64,000 nucleotides of DNA from the NCBI GenBank assembly GCA_934270345.1, contig CAKQPT010000011.1:1-64000 (forward strand), read 5' to 3'. Shown piece after piece: positions 8,671-17,556 of this stretch. The notes beneath the pieces are model-generated. The model ran no database searches and was not told the DNA's origin. It was given only the letters and a program-made list of their open reading frames with translations. The position numbers and the translations under genes are program-made. This DNA comes from an uncultured Oribacterium sp. (GTDB lineage: Bacteria; Bacillota; Clostridia; Lachnospirales; Lachnospiraceae). Positions within the stretch are counted from its first letter, which is position 1, and the number at the start of each line of letters is the position of its first letter.

Positions 8671-9903
8671 ATGCCAATTCATGTTTTAGAGGAAGCCAAT
8701 CGTTGTCTGCAGTGTAAGAATCCGCAGTGCCGGAAGGGCTGTCCGATCAATACGAATATTCCGGAGATGATCCGTCTTTTTAAGGAAAATGAGCTCGAGA
8801 CTGCGGCAGCGATGCTGTTCGCAAACAATCCGCTTTCCGTCGTATGCTCACTCGTATGTAATCATGGCAAGCAGTGCGAGGGTCACTGCGTACGCGGCAT
8901 CAAGGGCTCCCCGGTGCATATTTCCTCCATCGAAAATTATATTTCCGACTCCTGCTTCGAGCGGATCAAGGTAAAGATGGCAGAGCCGAACGGGATGAAG
9001 GCAGCGGTCATCGGTGCAGGTCCGGCCGGTATCACCATCGCGATCCTGCTCGCAAGCAAGGGGTATAAGATCACCGTTTTCGAGAGCCGCGATAAGATCG
9101 GCGGCATCATGCGCTACGGAATTCCGGAGTTCCGTCTGCCGCACAGCATCCTCGACCGCTACTACACGAAGATGCGTGAGATGGGCATCCTCTTCCGTCC
9201 GAACTTCACGATCGGTGGCAACATCACCCTCGAGGATCTTTTCCACGATGGCTATCGCTCCATCTTCATCGGCACGGGTGCATGGCGTCCGCGGCGTATG
9301 CTGATTCCGGGTGAGACCTTCGGCAATGTGCATTACGCGATCAATTATCTCAATAACCCGGAGTCTGTCGACCTCGGCCAGTCCGTGGCGATCTTCGGCT
9401 CTGGAAACTCGGCGATGGATGTCGCACGTACCGCGATCCGTCAGGGCGTGAAGAATGTAACGGTATATGAGCGTCGTGATAAGGTGACGGCGTCTCCGGA
9501 TGAGTTCGAGTTTGCGAAGCTTGATGGCGTGCAGTTCGAATTCCACGAGACCGCTACGGCCATCAAGGATGATGGCGTGATGCTCTCCGAGACAGAGGTG
9601 CAGGAGGACGGCAAGGTCGTGACGAAGCCGGGAACGGAGCACTTCGTTCCGTGCGATTCCGTCGTGATCGCCGTTTCACAGGTGCCGAAGCACCGTCTCG
9701 TCGAGCACAACTCCGGCCTCAAGCTGAACGAGCGTGGTACCCTCGCGACCGATGCAGAGGGTGAGACCACCATGCCGGGCGTCTTCGCTTCCGGCGACGT
9801 CGTGACCGGTGCGAAGACCGTCGTCGATGCCGTTCACGTATCGAAGATGATCGCCGAGGAGATGGATCAGTACATGCAGGCGCATAAGGACGAAAAGGCA
9901 TAA
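8671..9903 (+). CDS. GltD/NfnB-like FAD- and Fe-S-dependent pyridine nucleotide oxidoreductase
   Basis: A 410-residue flavoprotein related to the small subunit of glutamate synthase and to NfnB. The N terminus has a cysteine-rich 4Fe-4S region (CLQCKNPQCRKGCPI, then CSLVCNHGKQCEGHC), then the FAD motif AVIGAGPAGI (about 112-121), the NAD(P) motif AIFGSGNSAMDVA (about 240-252), and a second FAD contact PGVFASGDVV near the end. An upstream in-frame ATG (8620) lacks a ribosome binding site; GGGGAGG at 8657-8663 supports 8671. It stands alone, without a glutamate synthase large subunit or an NfnA partner, within the sugar-acid genes; a second, complete copy is at 36.35 kb. It may feed electrons to a reductive step, but the partner is unknown. 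Confidence 0.8.
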   Translation: MPIHVLEEANRCLQCKNPQCRKGCPINTNIPEMIRLFKENELETAAAMLFANNPLSVVCSLVCNHGKQCEGHCVRGIKGSPVHISSIENYISDSCFERIKVKMAEPNGMKAAVIGAGPAGITIAILLASKGYKITVFESRDKIGGIMRYGIPEFRLPHSILDRYYTKMREMGILFRPNFTIGGNITLEDLFHDGYRSIFIGTGAWRPRRMLIPGETFGNVHYAINYLNNPESVDLGQSVAIFGSGNSAMDVARTAIRQGVKNVTVYERRDKVTASPDEFEFAKLDGVQFEFHETATAIKDDGVMLSETEVQEDGKVVTKPGTEHFVPCDSVVIAVSQVPKHRLVEHNSGLKLNERGTLATDAEGETTMPGVFASGDVVTGAKTVVDAVHVSKMIAEEMDQYMQAHKDEKA

Positions 9904-9913
9904 CCGTTTAATC

Positions 9914-9950
9914 AGGGCCCCGGAAGGTTAACTTCCGGGGCCCTTTCTCT
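9914..9950. terminator. bidirectional terminator between convergent genes
   Basis: Thirteen-base perfect arms, AGGGCCCCGGAAG (9914-9926) and CTTCCGGGGCCCT (9932-9944), with a five-base loop and a T-rich tail TTCTCTTT on the plus strand. Confidence 0.85.
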
Positions 9951-9951
9951 T

Positions 9952-11088
9952 TCACTCGAGGTGGTAGTAGCGAATTTTTCGCCAGAGGGTGGTGGTGCTG
10001 ATGCCGAGCTCCAGCGCAGTCTGTTTACGATTTCCGTTATTTTTACGAAGACATGCTACCAGAAGATCGCGGTAGATGTCGTTGCTCTCGGGGATGTGCG
10101 GAAGGAGCGCAGACGGGGCGATCGTTTCCGAGTGCATGGATGCGGCGGATGTGTTCGGTCGTGAGGACGGCATGCTGTCCACGTCGGAAAGCGTTGCATG
10201 GTTCAGGATGCGGCGAAGGGCCGGTGATTCCTGTGATGACGATGCCTGTGCCGGTGCCGGGCTTTCGGTGACATAGATCGCCGAATCCTGCTCATAGAGC
10301 TCGGCGAGCAGCGACTGTACATAGCCGGTGTGAATCACGACGTCCGGGGCGGTCAGCACGAGACGCTCACAGAAGGCGCTCAGCTGCATGATGTTGCTGT
10401 CCCACGGGTAGTGGATGATGGTCTCCCGGGCATGCGCGGTGAGTGTATGATGCATCTCATACTCCCGGTTGTAGTCATTGAAATAAAAATCCAGCATATT
10501 CTCGACATCGTGCGGGCGTTTCTTCAGCTTCGGGATGCGGAGGCGCAGGGCACGGAAGGTGAAGAGCAGGTCCGAGCGGAAGAGGAACTGATTTCGGAGC
10601 TCGGTGAGATTCTTCGAGGTTGTGCCGATGATGCGGACATCGATATAGCGGTACTGCGCGAAATTCGTCTGGCTGGCGACGCGCTTCGTCCGGATGACGC
10701 GTGCAAGCTGCGACTGCATCGGGAGTGTCAGCTTATCGACGCCCTGGATCATCAGTGTGCCATGGTTACAGTCCATGAGGGCACCCTCCCGGCCCATGCG
10801 CGGGTCGCCGAAAAGGATACGGTTCTGGTCCTCGTTGGTCAGACCGGACAGCGAGATCACCGCATAGGATTTTCCCTTCCGATCACTTCCGTTATGGATC
10901 GCCTGTCCGATCATCTCGAGCTCCGGACCGGCGGAGGCTTCGATCAGCACCGGACTCGAGGAGCGGGCATAGAGCTTCGCCTTCTCCAGCTCTGGCTTCA
11001 GATCGACGAAGAGATGCTCGAGCATCTCAAAGGTAGCGACGGCAGGATCGCCGTGCAGCAGGACGATGTCACTCGGCTTGAAATTCAT
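9952..11088 (-). CDS. degenerate sigma-54 activator-like regulator without sensor domain
   Basis: A 378-residue protein that begins almost directly with an AAA+ enhancer-binding-like domain and ends in a Fis-type helix-turn-helix (NRKQTALELGISTTTLWRKI). The P-loop position reads VLIEASAGPELEMIGQAIHN instead of GESGTGKE, the Walker B region is HGTLMIQGVDKLTLPMQ, and GAFTGA is missing between GLTNEDQNRILFG and GREGALMDC. A low-complexity linker (about 275-330) separates the domains. The HTH closely matches that of the regulator at 5.05 kb, so the two are probably paralogues; this one lacks the PrpR_N sensor. It is divergent from the second enolase-superfamily gene, a usual place for its regulator. 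Confidence 0.78.
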   Translation of the reverse strand: MNFKPSDIVLLHGDPAVATFEMLEHLFVDLKPELEKAKLYARSSSPVLIEASAGPELEMIGQAIHNGSDRKGKSYAVISLSGLTNEDQNRILFGDPRMGREGALMDCNHGTLMIQGVDKLTLPMQSQLARVIRTKRVASQTNFAQYRYIDVRIIGTTSKNLTELRNQFLFRSDLLFTFRALRLRIPKLKKRPHDVENMLDFYFNDYNREYEMHHTLTAHARETIIHYPWDSNIMQLSAFCERLVLTAPDVVIHTGYVQSLLAELYEQDSAIYVTESPAPAQASSSQESPALRRILNHATLSDVDSMPSSRPNTSAASMHSETIAPSALLPHIPESNDIYRDLLVACLRKNNGNRKQTALELGISTTTLWRKIRYYHLE

Positions 11089-11335
11089 AAAGTTCAGATC
11101 CCTTTCTACATATTTTCTCTGAAAAGCAAAATCCGTATATATCTACAGTGTAATACAGACATTTCAAATTGCAATACTTTTGAAACGAACGCTTGACTAA
11201 AAAATAACGTTATGAAATACTTGTGCGATGTGCACATATTTCGCGGAAAAATTGTGCATTTTTAAGGCGATTCTCGGCCGTATTTCTTATATATTGACGA
11301 CAACAGATGTGAAAATGACAACAAAGGAGAGAAAC

Positions 11336-12481
11336 ATGAACTCTTTCAACTTTGAAGATAAGATCAGATTTACGAAGGCTGTCTTCTACAACTTCCGCCC
11401 GATTCCGCTTCCGAAGCCATTTAAGGATGGTACCGGCGGATTCGGTCAGTTTATCCCGGAGCAGGGCTACCTCGAGCTTTCGGATGACACGGGCATGACC
11501 GCACACTATACCGTGACGAGAGCCTTCGTCAGGGATATGCTTCCGCAGATCCTGAACGGTGAGACGAAGAGCTACAATGAGTGGCGTGAGAGTCTCTACT
11601 GGAAATCCAGAAATTCCGGCTTCCAGTCCGCAGCTGCGGTCAATGTCGGCACCGTGGATCTTCTGATGCTGGATATCCTGGCACAGAGAGCCGGTAAGCC
11701 GATTCACCGCTTCCTCGGCGCGGAGAAGGACTGGGCAGCAGCCTACAAGGGCGGCGGATCCCTCCTTCTTTCGGACGAAGAGCTGGTGGAAGATATGTGC
11801 CGCTATGTATCCGAGGGCTTCACGACCGTCAAGTTCAAGATCGGCAGTGACAAGGGCCAGAACATGGAGCGTGATCTCCGCCGTATCGAGAAGGTACGCG
11901 CCGCCGTCGGTGACGAGATCGGTGTCGCGGTTGATGCCAACCAGCGCTGGACCGTCGAAGAGGCCGTAAAGTTCGCGAAGATGGCGGAGCCGTACAACAT
12001 CGCCTGGTTCGAGGAGCCGATTCACTCTTCTGATTTTAACGGTATCCAGAAGATGAAGGAGATGGGCGTCAAGCAGAAGATTTCTGCCGGTGAGTCCATG
12101 CGTATCTCCTACATGTATGAGATGTATCTCGAGAAGGGTGTCGACATCGTACAGCCGTCCCTCGGACGTATGACCCGCATCGATGATCTCCTGAAGATCC
12201 GCGATATGGCGAGAGCTGCCGGTAAGGAGTTCCAGTCCGGTGGAAGAACCGCGTACAATGCTTCCTTCGGATGTCTCTATGGTGAGAACGAGCGTATCGA
12301 GTTCCATGCACCGATTTCAGAGCCGGTACATGAGCTGATGCTGAACGTTCCGGAGATCCGTGACGGCAAGTGCTTCGTACGTACCGATATCCCGGGCATC
12401 CCGGTTCGCATGAACCTCGAGAAGATCGAAGCGATGGATGCACTGGAATCCAGAACCATCTATCTGGCACCGAAGGCCTGA
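11336..12481 (+). CDS. enolase-superfamily sugar acid dehydratase or isomerase
   Basis: A 381-residue member of the mandelate racemase/muconate lactonizing group. The first catalytic Lys pair is in TTVKFKIGSD, metal ligands in VAVDANQRW and AWFEEPIHSS, and the third ligand in KISAGESMR. Where mandelate racemase and glucarate dehydratase have a histidine in a PHG or HSN motif, this protein has EFQSGGRTAYNASFG, so the usual second general base appears to be missing. Substrate unknown. AAAGGAGAG before the ATG at 11336 rules out an upstream GTG. It directly precedes a tripartite importer operon, so it probably acts on the imported acid. Confidence 0.78.
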   Translation: MNSFNFEDKIRFTKAVFYNFRPIPLPKPFKDGTGGFGQFIPEQGYLELSDDTGMTAHYTVTRAFVRDMLPQILNGETKSYNEWRESLYWKSRNSGFQSAAAVNVGTVDLLMLDILAQRAGKPIHRFLGAEKDWAAAYKGGGSLLLSDEELVEDMCRYVSEGFTTVKFKIGSDKGQNMERDLRRIEKVRAAVGDEIGVAVDANQRWTVEEAVKFAKMAEPYNIAWFEEPIHSSDFNGIQKMKEMGVKQKISAGESMRISYMYEMYLEKGVDIVQPSLGRMTRIDDLLKIRDMARAAGKEFQSGGRTAYNASFGCLYGENERIEFHAPISEPVHELMLNVPEIRDGKCFVRTDIPGIPVRMNLEKIEAMDALESRTIYLAPKA

Positions 12482-12625
12482 TCGGATTTTTTGAAAAGAC
12501 GGATAAAAATCTTCGCTTAGACGTATCACGAAGCATCCTGTAGAATCCTCATCGTATGTGATGCGTGAAAATCATATGAAAATGTTTTGTAAGGACATGT
12601 GTCCTGTATATAAGGAGGAAATAAC

Positions 12626-13774
12626 ATGAAAAAGAGACTTTTTGCGATTGCACTGGCCGCTACGATGGCCATCGCGACCGGCTGCGGATCCAGCAGCACG
12701 ACCAGCACCACAGCTGCGCCTGCTACAGAGACGAAGGCAGCAGAGACGACAAAGGCTGCTGAGGCAGCATCTACGGAAACAGCCGCTGCTCCTGCCGCTT
12801 CCGTAGCCGATGTAGAGACCGCTGCACAGGCAGATATCGATGCAGCGGCTGCGGACAACTACGGCTTTCCGAAGGGAACCATCACCTGGGTGGTCGCTGG
12901 TAAGGCCGGCGGCGGATCCGATCTCGCGACCCGTTACCTCTCCGAGGCGATGACGAAGGATCTCGGCATCACCAACACCGTAACCAACTTTGATTCCAAC
13001 ACCGTCGGTCACCAGAACGTGGCAAACGCAAAGCCGGATGGTGCCACCATCATGCTGGCGACGGGTGCGCTGAATATCCAGTGGATCACCGGCAACGCAG
13101 AGGTTGATCCGAAGAATGATCTTACCCTGATTGCAGCGCTCGATGACAACGGCTTCACCGCACTTTGTGCTCCGGTCAATGCACCATACAACACCTTCGA
13201 TGAGATGATCGAGTATGCGAAGCAGAATCCGGGTAAGCTCAATGCCGGTATGCCATCTTCCGGTAACAACACCTTCCAGTTCGGTAAGCTGCAGCAGGCA
13301 GAGGACATCCAGCTGAACGCGGTAGAGGCTTCCTCTGAGTCGGATCGTCTCACCAACCTCGCGGGCGGCTTCATTGACCTCGGCTTCGTCGGCATCGGTA
13401 ACGCACAGGAGTACGAGAAGGCCGGCAAGCTGAAGGTGCTCGGCACCATGGCAGGTGATGGTCTCACCATCGCAGATTACGATGCTTCGCTCGGTGATCA
13501 GTATAAGACCTTACAGGAGCAGGGCCATCAGGATCTCTTCTGGAACGTAAAGCACTATGTATACGGTCCGGCAGGTATGGATGCGGCACAGGTTCAGAAG
13601 ATCAATGCTGCCATGTCCGTGCTGGAGAGTGACGCTGACTGCAACGCAGGTCTTCGCTCGGTTGGTCACATCCCTGAGTGGCACAATGTAGAGGATTCCA
13701 TCGCGATCCGTGACGCTGAGTATGCGGCAGAGGTAGCGGTTGCGGAGTTCCTCGGCAAGAAGGTAAACGGCTAA
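12626..13774 (+). CDS. tctC: tripartite tricarboxylate-type transporter, substrate-binding lipoprotein
   Basis: A 382-residue extracytoplasmic receptor of the TctC/Bug family. Residues 1-19 form a lipoprotein signal peptide with the lipobox IATGC (Cys 20), followed by a Ser/Thr/Ala/Glu-rich tether to about residue 75 that spans the wall. The mature domain has ITWVVAGKAGGGSDLATR, the first Bug ligand loop, and MLATGALNIQW. Bug proteins usually bind small carboxylates, so a hexarate is a sensible cargo here. Ribosome binding site AAGGAGG. The hairpin AGGACATGTGTCCT lies just upstream of it. A 131-base spacer with a hairpin separates it from tctB, as often seen when the binding protein is made in excess. 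Confidence 0.88.
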   Translation: MKKRLFAIALAATMAIATGCGSSSTTSTTAAPATETKAAETTKAAEAASTETAAAPAASVADVETAAQADIDAAAADNYGFPKGTITWVVAGKAGGGSDLATRYLSEAMTKDLGITNTVTNFDSNTVGHQNVANAKPDGATIMLATGALNIQWITGNAEVDPKNDLTLIAALDDNGFTALCAPVNAPYNTFDEMIEYAKQNPGKLNAGMPSSGNNTFQFGKLQQAEDIQLNAVEASSESDRLTNLAGGFIDLGFVGIGNAQEYEKAGKLKVLGTMAGDGLTIADYDASLGDQYKTLQEQGHQDLFWNVKHYVYGPAGMDAAQVQKINAAMSVLESDADCNAGLRSVGHIPEWHNVEDSIAIRDAEYAAEVAVAEFLGKKVNG

Positions 13775-13848
13775 ACACATATTTAAGATGAAAAGGTTTC
13801 AGATGGTTCGGGCGCTTCGACGACATCGAGCCATGTGAACCAGGTATC

Positions 13849-13876
13849 CAGCCGGGGCAGAACATCGCTTCGGCTG
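13849..13876 (+). other. hairpin in the tctC-tctB spacer
   Basis: CAGCCG (13849-13854) pairs with CGGCTG (13871-13876). It may protect the tctC message or reduce downstream expression. Nearly the same sequence and spacing (CAGCCGGGGCA...CGGCTGA) recurs at 17521-17549. Confidence 0.45.
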
Positions 13877-13905
13877 AATCGCTCAGATAATATAAAGGGG
13901 TTATC

Positions 13906-14370
13906 ATGAAATGTAAGAGAAATACGATCACCGGCATCGTGGGCATCATCGCGGTGATCATCTGCTTTATCATCATGCAGTCCATGCGTCAGGTACCAAA
14001 CCTGATCGAGCCGGGTCCACGGCTGATGCCAACCGTCGGTCTCATCCTGATCCTCGTGAGTTCCATCATGCTTCTGAGCAATGGTCTTCGCGATAAAAAA
14101 GAAGAGAAGCCGTACTTTCCGGAGGGCGGTGTGAAGAAGCTGGTTTTTGCCTATGCACTGCTGTGCATCTATGGCATCCTGCTGACACTGTTCGGATTTC
14201 TCGCCACCACACCTTTCGCCATGTTTGCGTTCGTCAACATGCTGAAGGAGGATGAGAAGGTCACCTGCTGGCAGGCGGCACTGATCAGTATCGCCGTCAC
14301 CGCGTTCCTGTATGGTATGTTTGTGATCGGTTTCCAGATCAAGCTGCCATCCGGTATTCTGTTTAATTAA
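13906..14370 (+). CDS. tctB: tripartite tricarboxylate-type transporter, small membrane subunit
   Basis: A 154-residue membrane protein with four predicted hydrophobic segments: about 7-24, 36-54, 76-97 and 100-140 (the last split). This is the pattern and length of TctB, the small subunit that joins TctA in the membrane. The ribosome binding site is AAAGGGG. It lies between the binding protein and TctA genes, 15 bases before tctA. TctB proteins are poorly conserved, so the assignment rests on size, topology and position. Confidence 0.85.
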   Translation: MKCKRNTITGIVGIIAVIICFIIMQSMRQVPNLIEPGPRLMPTVGLILILVSSIMLLSNGLRDKKEEKPYFPEGGVKKLVFAYALLCIYGILLTLFGFLATTPFAMFAFVNMLKEDEKVTCWQAALISIAVTAFLYGMFVIGFQIKLPSGILFN

Positions 14371-14385
14371 GGAGGAGAAGAGCGT

Positions 14386-15924
14386 ATGTCATTTTATCTT
14401 GCCGGGCTTGCAACCTGTCTGCAGCCACTGAATCTGCTCCTGATTGCAGGTGTTGTCATCGTCGGTATCATCTTCGGCGCGATTCCGGGTCTCAGTGCGA
14501 CCCTCGGTATCTCCCTGCTTCTTCCGGTGACCTTCGGTCTTTCGACTACCACCTCCTTCATCGTGTTGCTTGCGATGTGGATCGGCGGTGTATCCGGAAC
14601 CTTCATTTCAGCGGTCCTCATCGGTATTCCGGGTTCCAGCTCGTCGATCGCCACCTGCTTCGACGGCTACCCGATGACCCTGAAGGGAAAGGCGTCCCGC
14701 GCGCTGGCCATCGGTATGACGGCCTCCTTCATTGGCACTGTCGTGTCGGTGCTCATCGCGACCGTCGTGGCACCGCTGATCGCGGACCTCGCGCTGATGC
14801 TCGGACCGTGGGAGTACTTCTCTCTCTGCTTCTGTGCGATCACCCTGGTCGCTGCGCTCTCGAAGGGCAATATCTGGAAGGGTATCATGGCCGCCGGTAT
14901 CGGTCTCTTCCTCGGCTGCGTCGGCCTCGACCCGATCACGGGCGTTTCACGTTATACCTTCGGTAATCACTTCCTGGATTCCGGTCTCTCCACCGTTTGC
15001 CAGATGCTCGGTATGTTCGCACTCTGCCGTATCATCATCGACTACGCGAAGGGACAGGGTAAGCTTCCGGAGGTGAAGAAGTCGGATCTTCACGGCTTCG
15101 GCATCACGATGAAGGACATCGTGGCGCATATTCCGACCATCCTCCGTTCCTTCTTCATCGGTCTCTGGATCGGCTTCCTGCCGGGCATGGGCTCCGGTAT
15201 CTCGAACATGGTAGCTTACGGCCAGGCACAGCAGGCCAGCAAGCATCCGGAGGAGTTCGGTCAGGGTGCCGATGACGGTGTCTGGGCCTCCGAGGTATCG
15301 AATAACGCTTCCCTCGGTGGTGCGATGATCCCGATGATGGCCCTCGGTATCCCGGGTGACGGTATCACCGCGATGCTCATCGCCGGCCTCACGATTCACG
15401 GCCTCCAGGCAGGTCCGCTCTTCATGACACAGCAGCCGGATCTCTGCTATCTGATGTTCGCCTGCGTGCTCGTCAGTGCGATCGTAACCTTCATCCTCGA
15501 GATCGTCTTTAAGAGATATCTTCCGCTGATTCTTCGGATTCCATACCACTTCCTGTACAGCGTGATTCTGACGATCTGCTATATCGGCGCGTTCGGTGTG
15601 TCGAACACCGAGTTCAACATCCTTATCATGCTGCTCTGGTGCTTCCTCGCCATCTTCCTGAACATGGCCGGCATCTCCCTGAGCCCGCTGGTACTGGCGT
15701 TCATCCTTTCAGATGACCTCGAGGGTTACTTCCGTAAGGGCGTCAGCTTCGCACATGGAAGCTACCTTCCATTCGTGACGAGACCGCTCTCCCTCATCTT
15801 CCTGCTCCTCGCAGTATTCTCGGTTGCATGGCCGTATATCGCAGAGGCTCTGAAGAAGAAAAAGGCCGCGAAGGCCGCCGCATCTGCATCTTCTGTGAGC
15901 ACGGAAGACGTACAGGATGACTAA
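14386..15924 (+). CDS. tctA: tripartite tricarboxylate-type transporter, large membrane subunit
   Basis: A 512-residue polytopic protein (about 12 membrane segments), the cation-coupled permease of the TTT system. Signature stretches include GIIFGAIPGLSATLGISLL (about 26-44), IPGSSSSIATCFDGYPM (about 85-101), the second Gly/Pro-rich repeat GFLPGMGSGISNMVAYG and SEVSNNASLGGAMIPMMALG. The C terminus is a short cytoplasmic tail rich in Lys and Ala. It has a strong AAGGAGGAG ribosome binding site and is followed by a terminator that ends the transporter operon. Confidence 0.93.
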   Translation: MSFYLAGLATCLQPLNLLLIAGVVIVGIIFGAIPGLSATLGISLLLPVTFGLSTTTSFIVLLAMWIGGVSGTFISAVLIGIPGSSSSIATCFDGYPMTLKGKASRALAIGMTASFIGTVVSVLIATVVAPLIADLALMLGPWEYFSLCFCAITLVAALSKGNIWKGIMAAGIGLFLGCVGLDPITGVSRYTFGNHFLDSGLSTVCQMLGMFALCRIIIDYAKGQGKLPEVKKSDLHGFGITMKDIVAHIPTILRSFFIGLWIGFLPGMGSGISNMVAYGQAQQASKHPEEFGQGADDGVWASEVSNNASLGGAMIPMMALGIPGDGITAMLIAGLTIHGLQAGPLFMTQQPDLCYLMFACVLVSAIVTFILEIVFKRYLPLILRIPYHFLYSVILTICYIGAFGVSNTEFNILIMLLWCFLAIFLNMAGISLSPLVLAFILSDDLEGYFRKGVSFAHGSYLPFVTRPLSLIFLLLAVFSVAWPYIAEALKKKKAAKAAASASSVSTEDVQDD

Positions 15925-15941
15925 GCACTGAATTCTACCAG

Positions 15942-15975
15942 ACCCCTGTGACGTTTCGCCACAGGGGTTTTCTTT
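15942..15975 (+). terminator. terminator of the tctCBA operon
   Basis: ACCCCTGTG (15942-15950) and CACAGGGGT (15960-15968), nine-base perfect arms, then TTTTCTTT. Confidence 0.9.
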
Positions 15976-15977
15976 AT

Positions 15978-16041
15978 GGGGTCAGACCCCATAAACTTCG
16001 GTTTAGATTCTGTTTAGAAAAATTTAATGGGGTCAGACCCC
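15978..16041. repeat. pair of GGGGTCAGACCCC palindromes
   Basis: The odd-centred palindrome GGGGTCAGACCCC occurs at 15978-15990, where it extends to 23 bases of symmetry, and again at 16029-16041. The two are 51 bases apart in the same short spacer. The motif resembles REP-like palindromes associated with IS200-type (RAYT) transposases, but no such gene is in the window. Confidence 0.8.
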
Positions 16042-16082
16042 TTTACGGTGGTGGTGTGATGCCTGATGAAAGGAAGCAGAAA

Positions 16083-17483
16083 ATGCCAGAGAATATGAAG
16101 GAACTTCGTGTTCATGAAAGTTCAGATCAGAAGAGGAAGAAAACACAAGAGAAGGTGAGAGAGCTGCCGGAAATTTCGAACATCTATCCGACGCTGCCGT
16201 CGATGCTTCAAAAGTATGCGCGCTATGGGCGGAAGGATGATTTCCGTGGGAAGACGAGTGAGGAGTTCAGGATCTGGCAGATGCGGAGTCGAGAGACACT
16301 GTGGAAGCTGCTCGGAATGGATAAGATGGACAGCTGCGCACTCGAGCCGGAAATAGATGAAGTGGTGCTTCTGTCTCCGAAGCGTGCCGATGGCCGGGAT
16401 GAGGCACAGGCCGAACGTACGGAGGCTTCCGTGCGAACAGAAAATGAGGAGGCAGGGGCACAACACGATGCGATTTTACGCTATCATGTCCTCCTGCGCA
16501 CAGAACCAGATATAACACTATCGGCGTATCTTCTTGTGCCGACATCCGCCGGTGCCGACACGCCGGTCTTCCTGTGTCCGCCGGGGCATAACGGCGGTGG
16601 GAAGTACTCCGTGGCGGGGGTGAGAGGAATTCGTGCGGTCGAAGAGTGTATCGAGAAATATAATTATGACTTCGGCTGGCAGCTCGCACGCCTCGGTTAC
16701 GTCACCTTCTGCCCGGATGTTCGTGGCTTCGGAGAGCGTCGGGAACTTCTGGAGGATACGAAAGAGCTTCCACTTGCGATGAAGGGTGACTGCTACTGGC
16801 TCGCGCATATGGGCGAACCGATCGGCATCCCGGTGCTCGGCATGCTCAGCTGGGACCTCATGCGCTGCGTGGATTTCCTGGAAGAATATGTGATTACGAA
16901 GGAAGGGAAGCTCAGGCGACGGAAAGAGAGCGTTGTGGAAGAACGGGCGTCCGTGTGCGCTGTCCAGACGCCAGAGAAACGAGGCGGATACTTCTCTTCG
17001 AGAAAGCTTCCGCAGCAGATCGCAGGTAATGAAAGGTTGTCTTCGGCAACGGCGCGCTGGAATCCGGAATGCATCATCGCCTTCGGCTTCTCTGGCGGCG
17101 CGATGCAGAGCCTCTACCTCAGTGCACTGGATGAGCGTATCCATGCGACATTTCTCTCCGGCTATATGTATGGCTTCCGCGATTCGCTTCTCCAGATGAA
17201 CCGGAACTGCTCCTGCAATTACGTACCGCATCTCATGGAGCACTTCGACATGGGCGACATCGCGAGCCTGATCGCCCCGCGTCGGTTGATGATTCAGTCT
17301 TGCCGGGAAGACCGCCTCGCCGGTGCAAGGGGCCTCGCAAACGTCCAGGAACAGATCGACATCATCCGCGCAAACTACGCGGTGACAGGGAACACAGATA
17401 ACGTGCAGCAGGACATCGAAGACGGCCCGCATCACCTCGACACCCGTCACCTGGAGGACACCGCAAAGTGGCTTGTGGAATGA
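16083..17483 (+). CDS. alpha/beta hydrolase (dienelactone hydrolase/acetyl xylan esterase-like)
   Basis: A 466-residue predicted cytoplasmic hydrolase. VFLCPPGHNGGGK and VTFCPDVRGFGERR are the strand 3-4 region of this fold, IAFGFSGGAMQS carries the nucleophile elbow GFSGG, and GPHHLDTRH near the C terminus has the likely catalytic His. An insert rich in Glu, Arg and Ala lies at about 95-125. The frame is open upstream to 15948, but AAAGGAAG supports ATG 16083; ATG 16059 is less likely because no ribosome binding site precedes it. It follows the importer operon and may deesterify an imported sugar acid ester or lactone; this is inference from position. Confidence 0.7.
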   Translation: MPENMKELRVHESSDQKRKKTQEKVRELPEISNIYPTLPSMLQKYARYGRKDDFRGKTSEEFRIWQMRSRETLWKLLGMDKMDSCALEPEIDEVVLLSPKRADGRDEAQAERTEASVRTENEEAGAQHDAILRYHVLLRTEPDITLSAYLLVPTSAGADTPVFLCPPGHNGGGKYSVAGVRGIRAVEECIEKYNYDFGWQLARLGYVTFCPDVRGFGERRELLEDTKELPLAMKGDCYWLAHMGEPIGIPVLGMLSWDLMRCVDFLEEYVITKEGKLRRRKESVVEERASVCAVQTPEKRGGYFSSRKLPQQIAGNERLSSATARWNPECIIAFGFSGGAMQSLYLSALDERIHATFLSGYMYGFRDSLLQMNRNCSCNYVPHLMEHFDMGDIASLIAPRRLMIQSCREDRLAGARGLANVQEQIDIIRANYAVTGNTDNVQQDIEDGPHHLDTRHLEDTAKWLVE

Positions 17484-17556
17484 TTTCCACGTTTGATAAT
17501 TTGAGATGGTAGTAACAGTTCAGCCGGGGCAACTTCTTCACCTCGGCTGATTTTCA

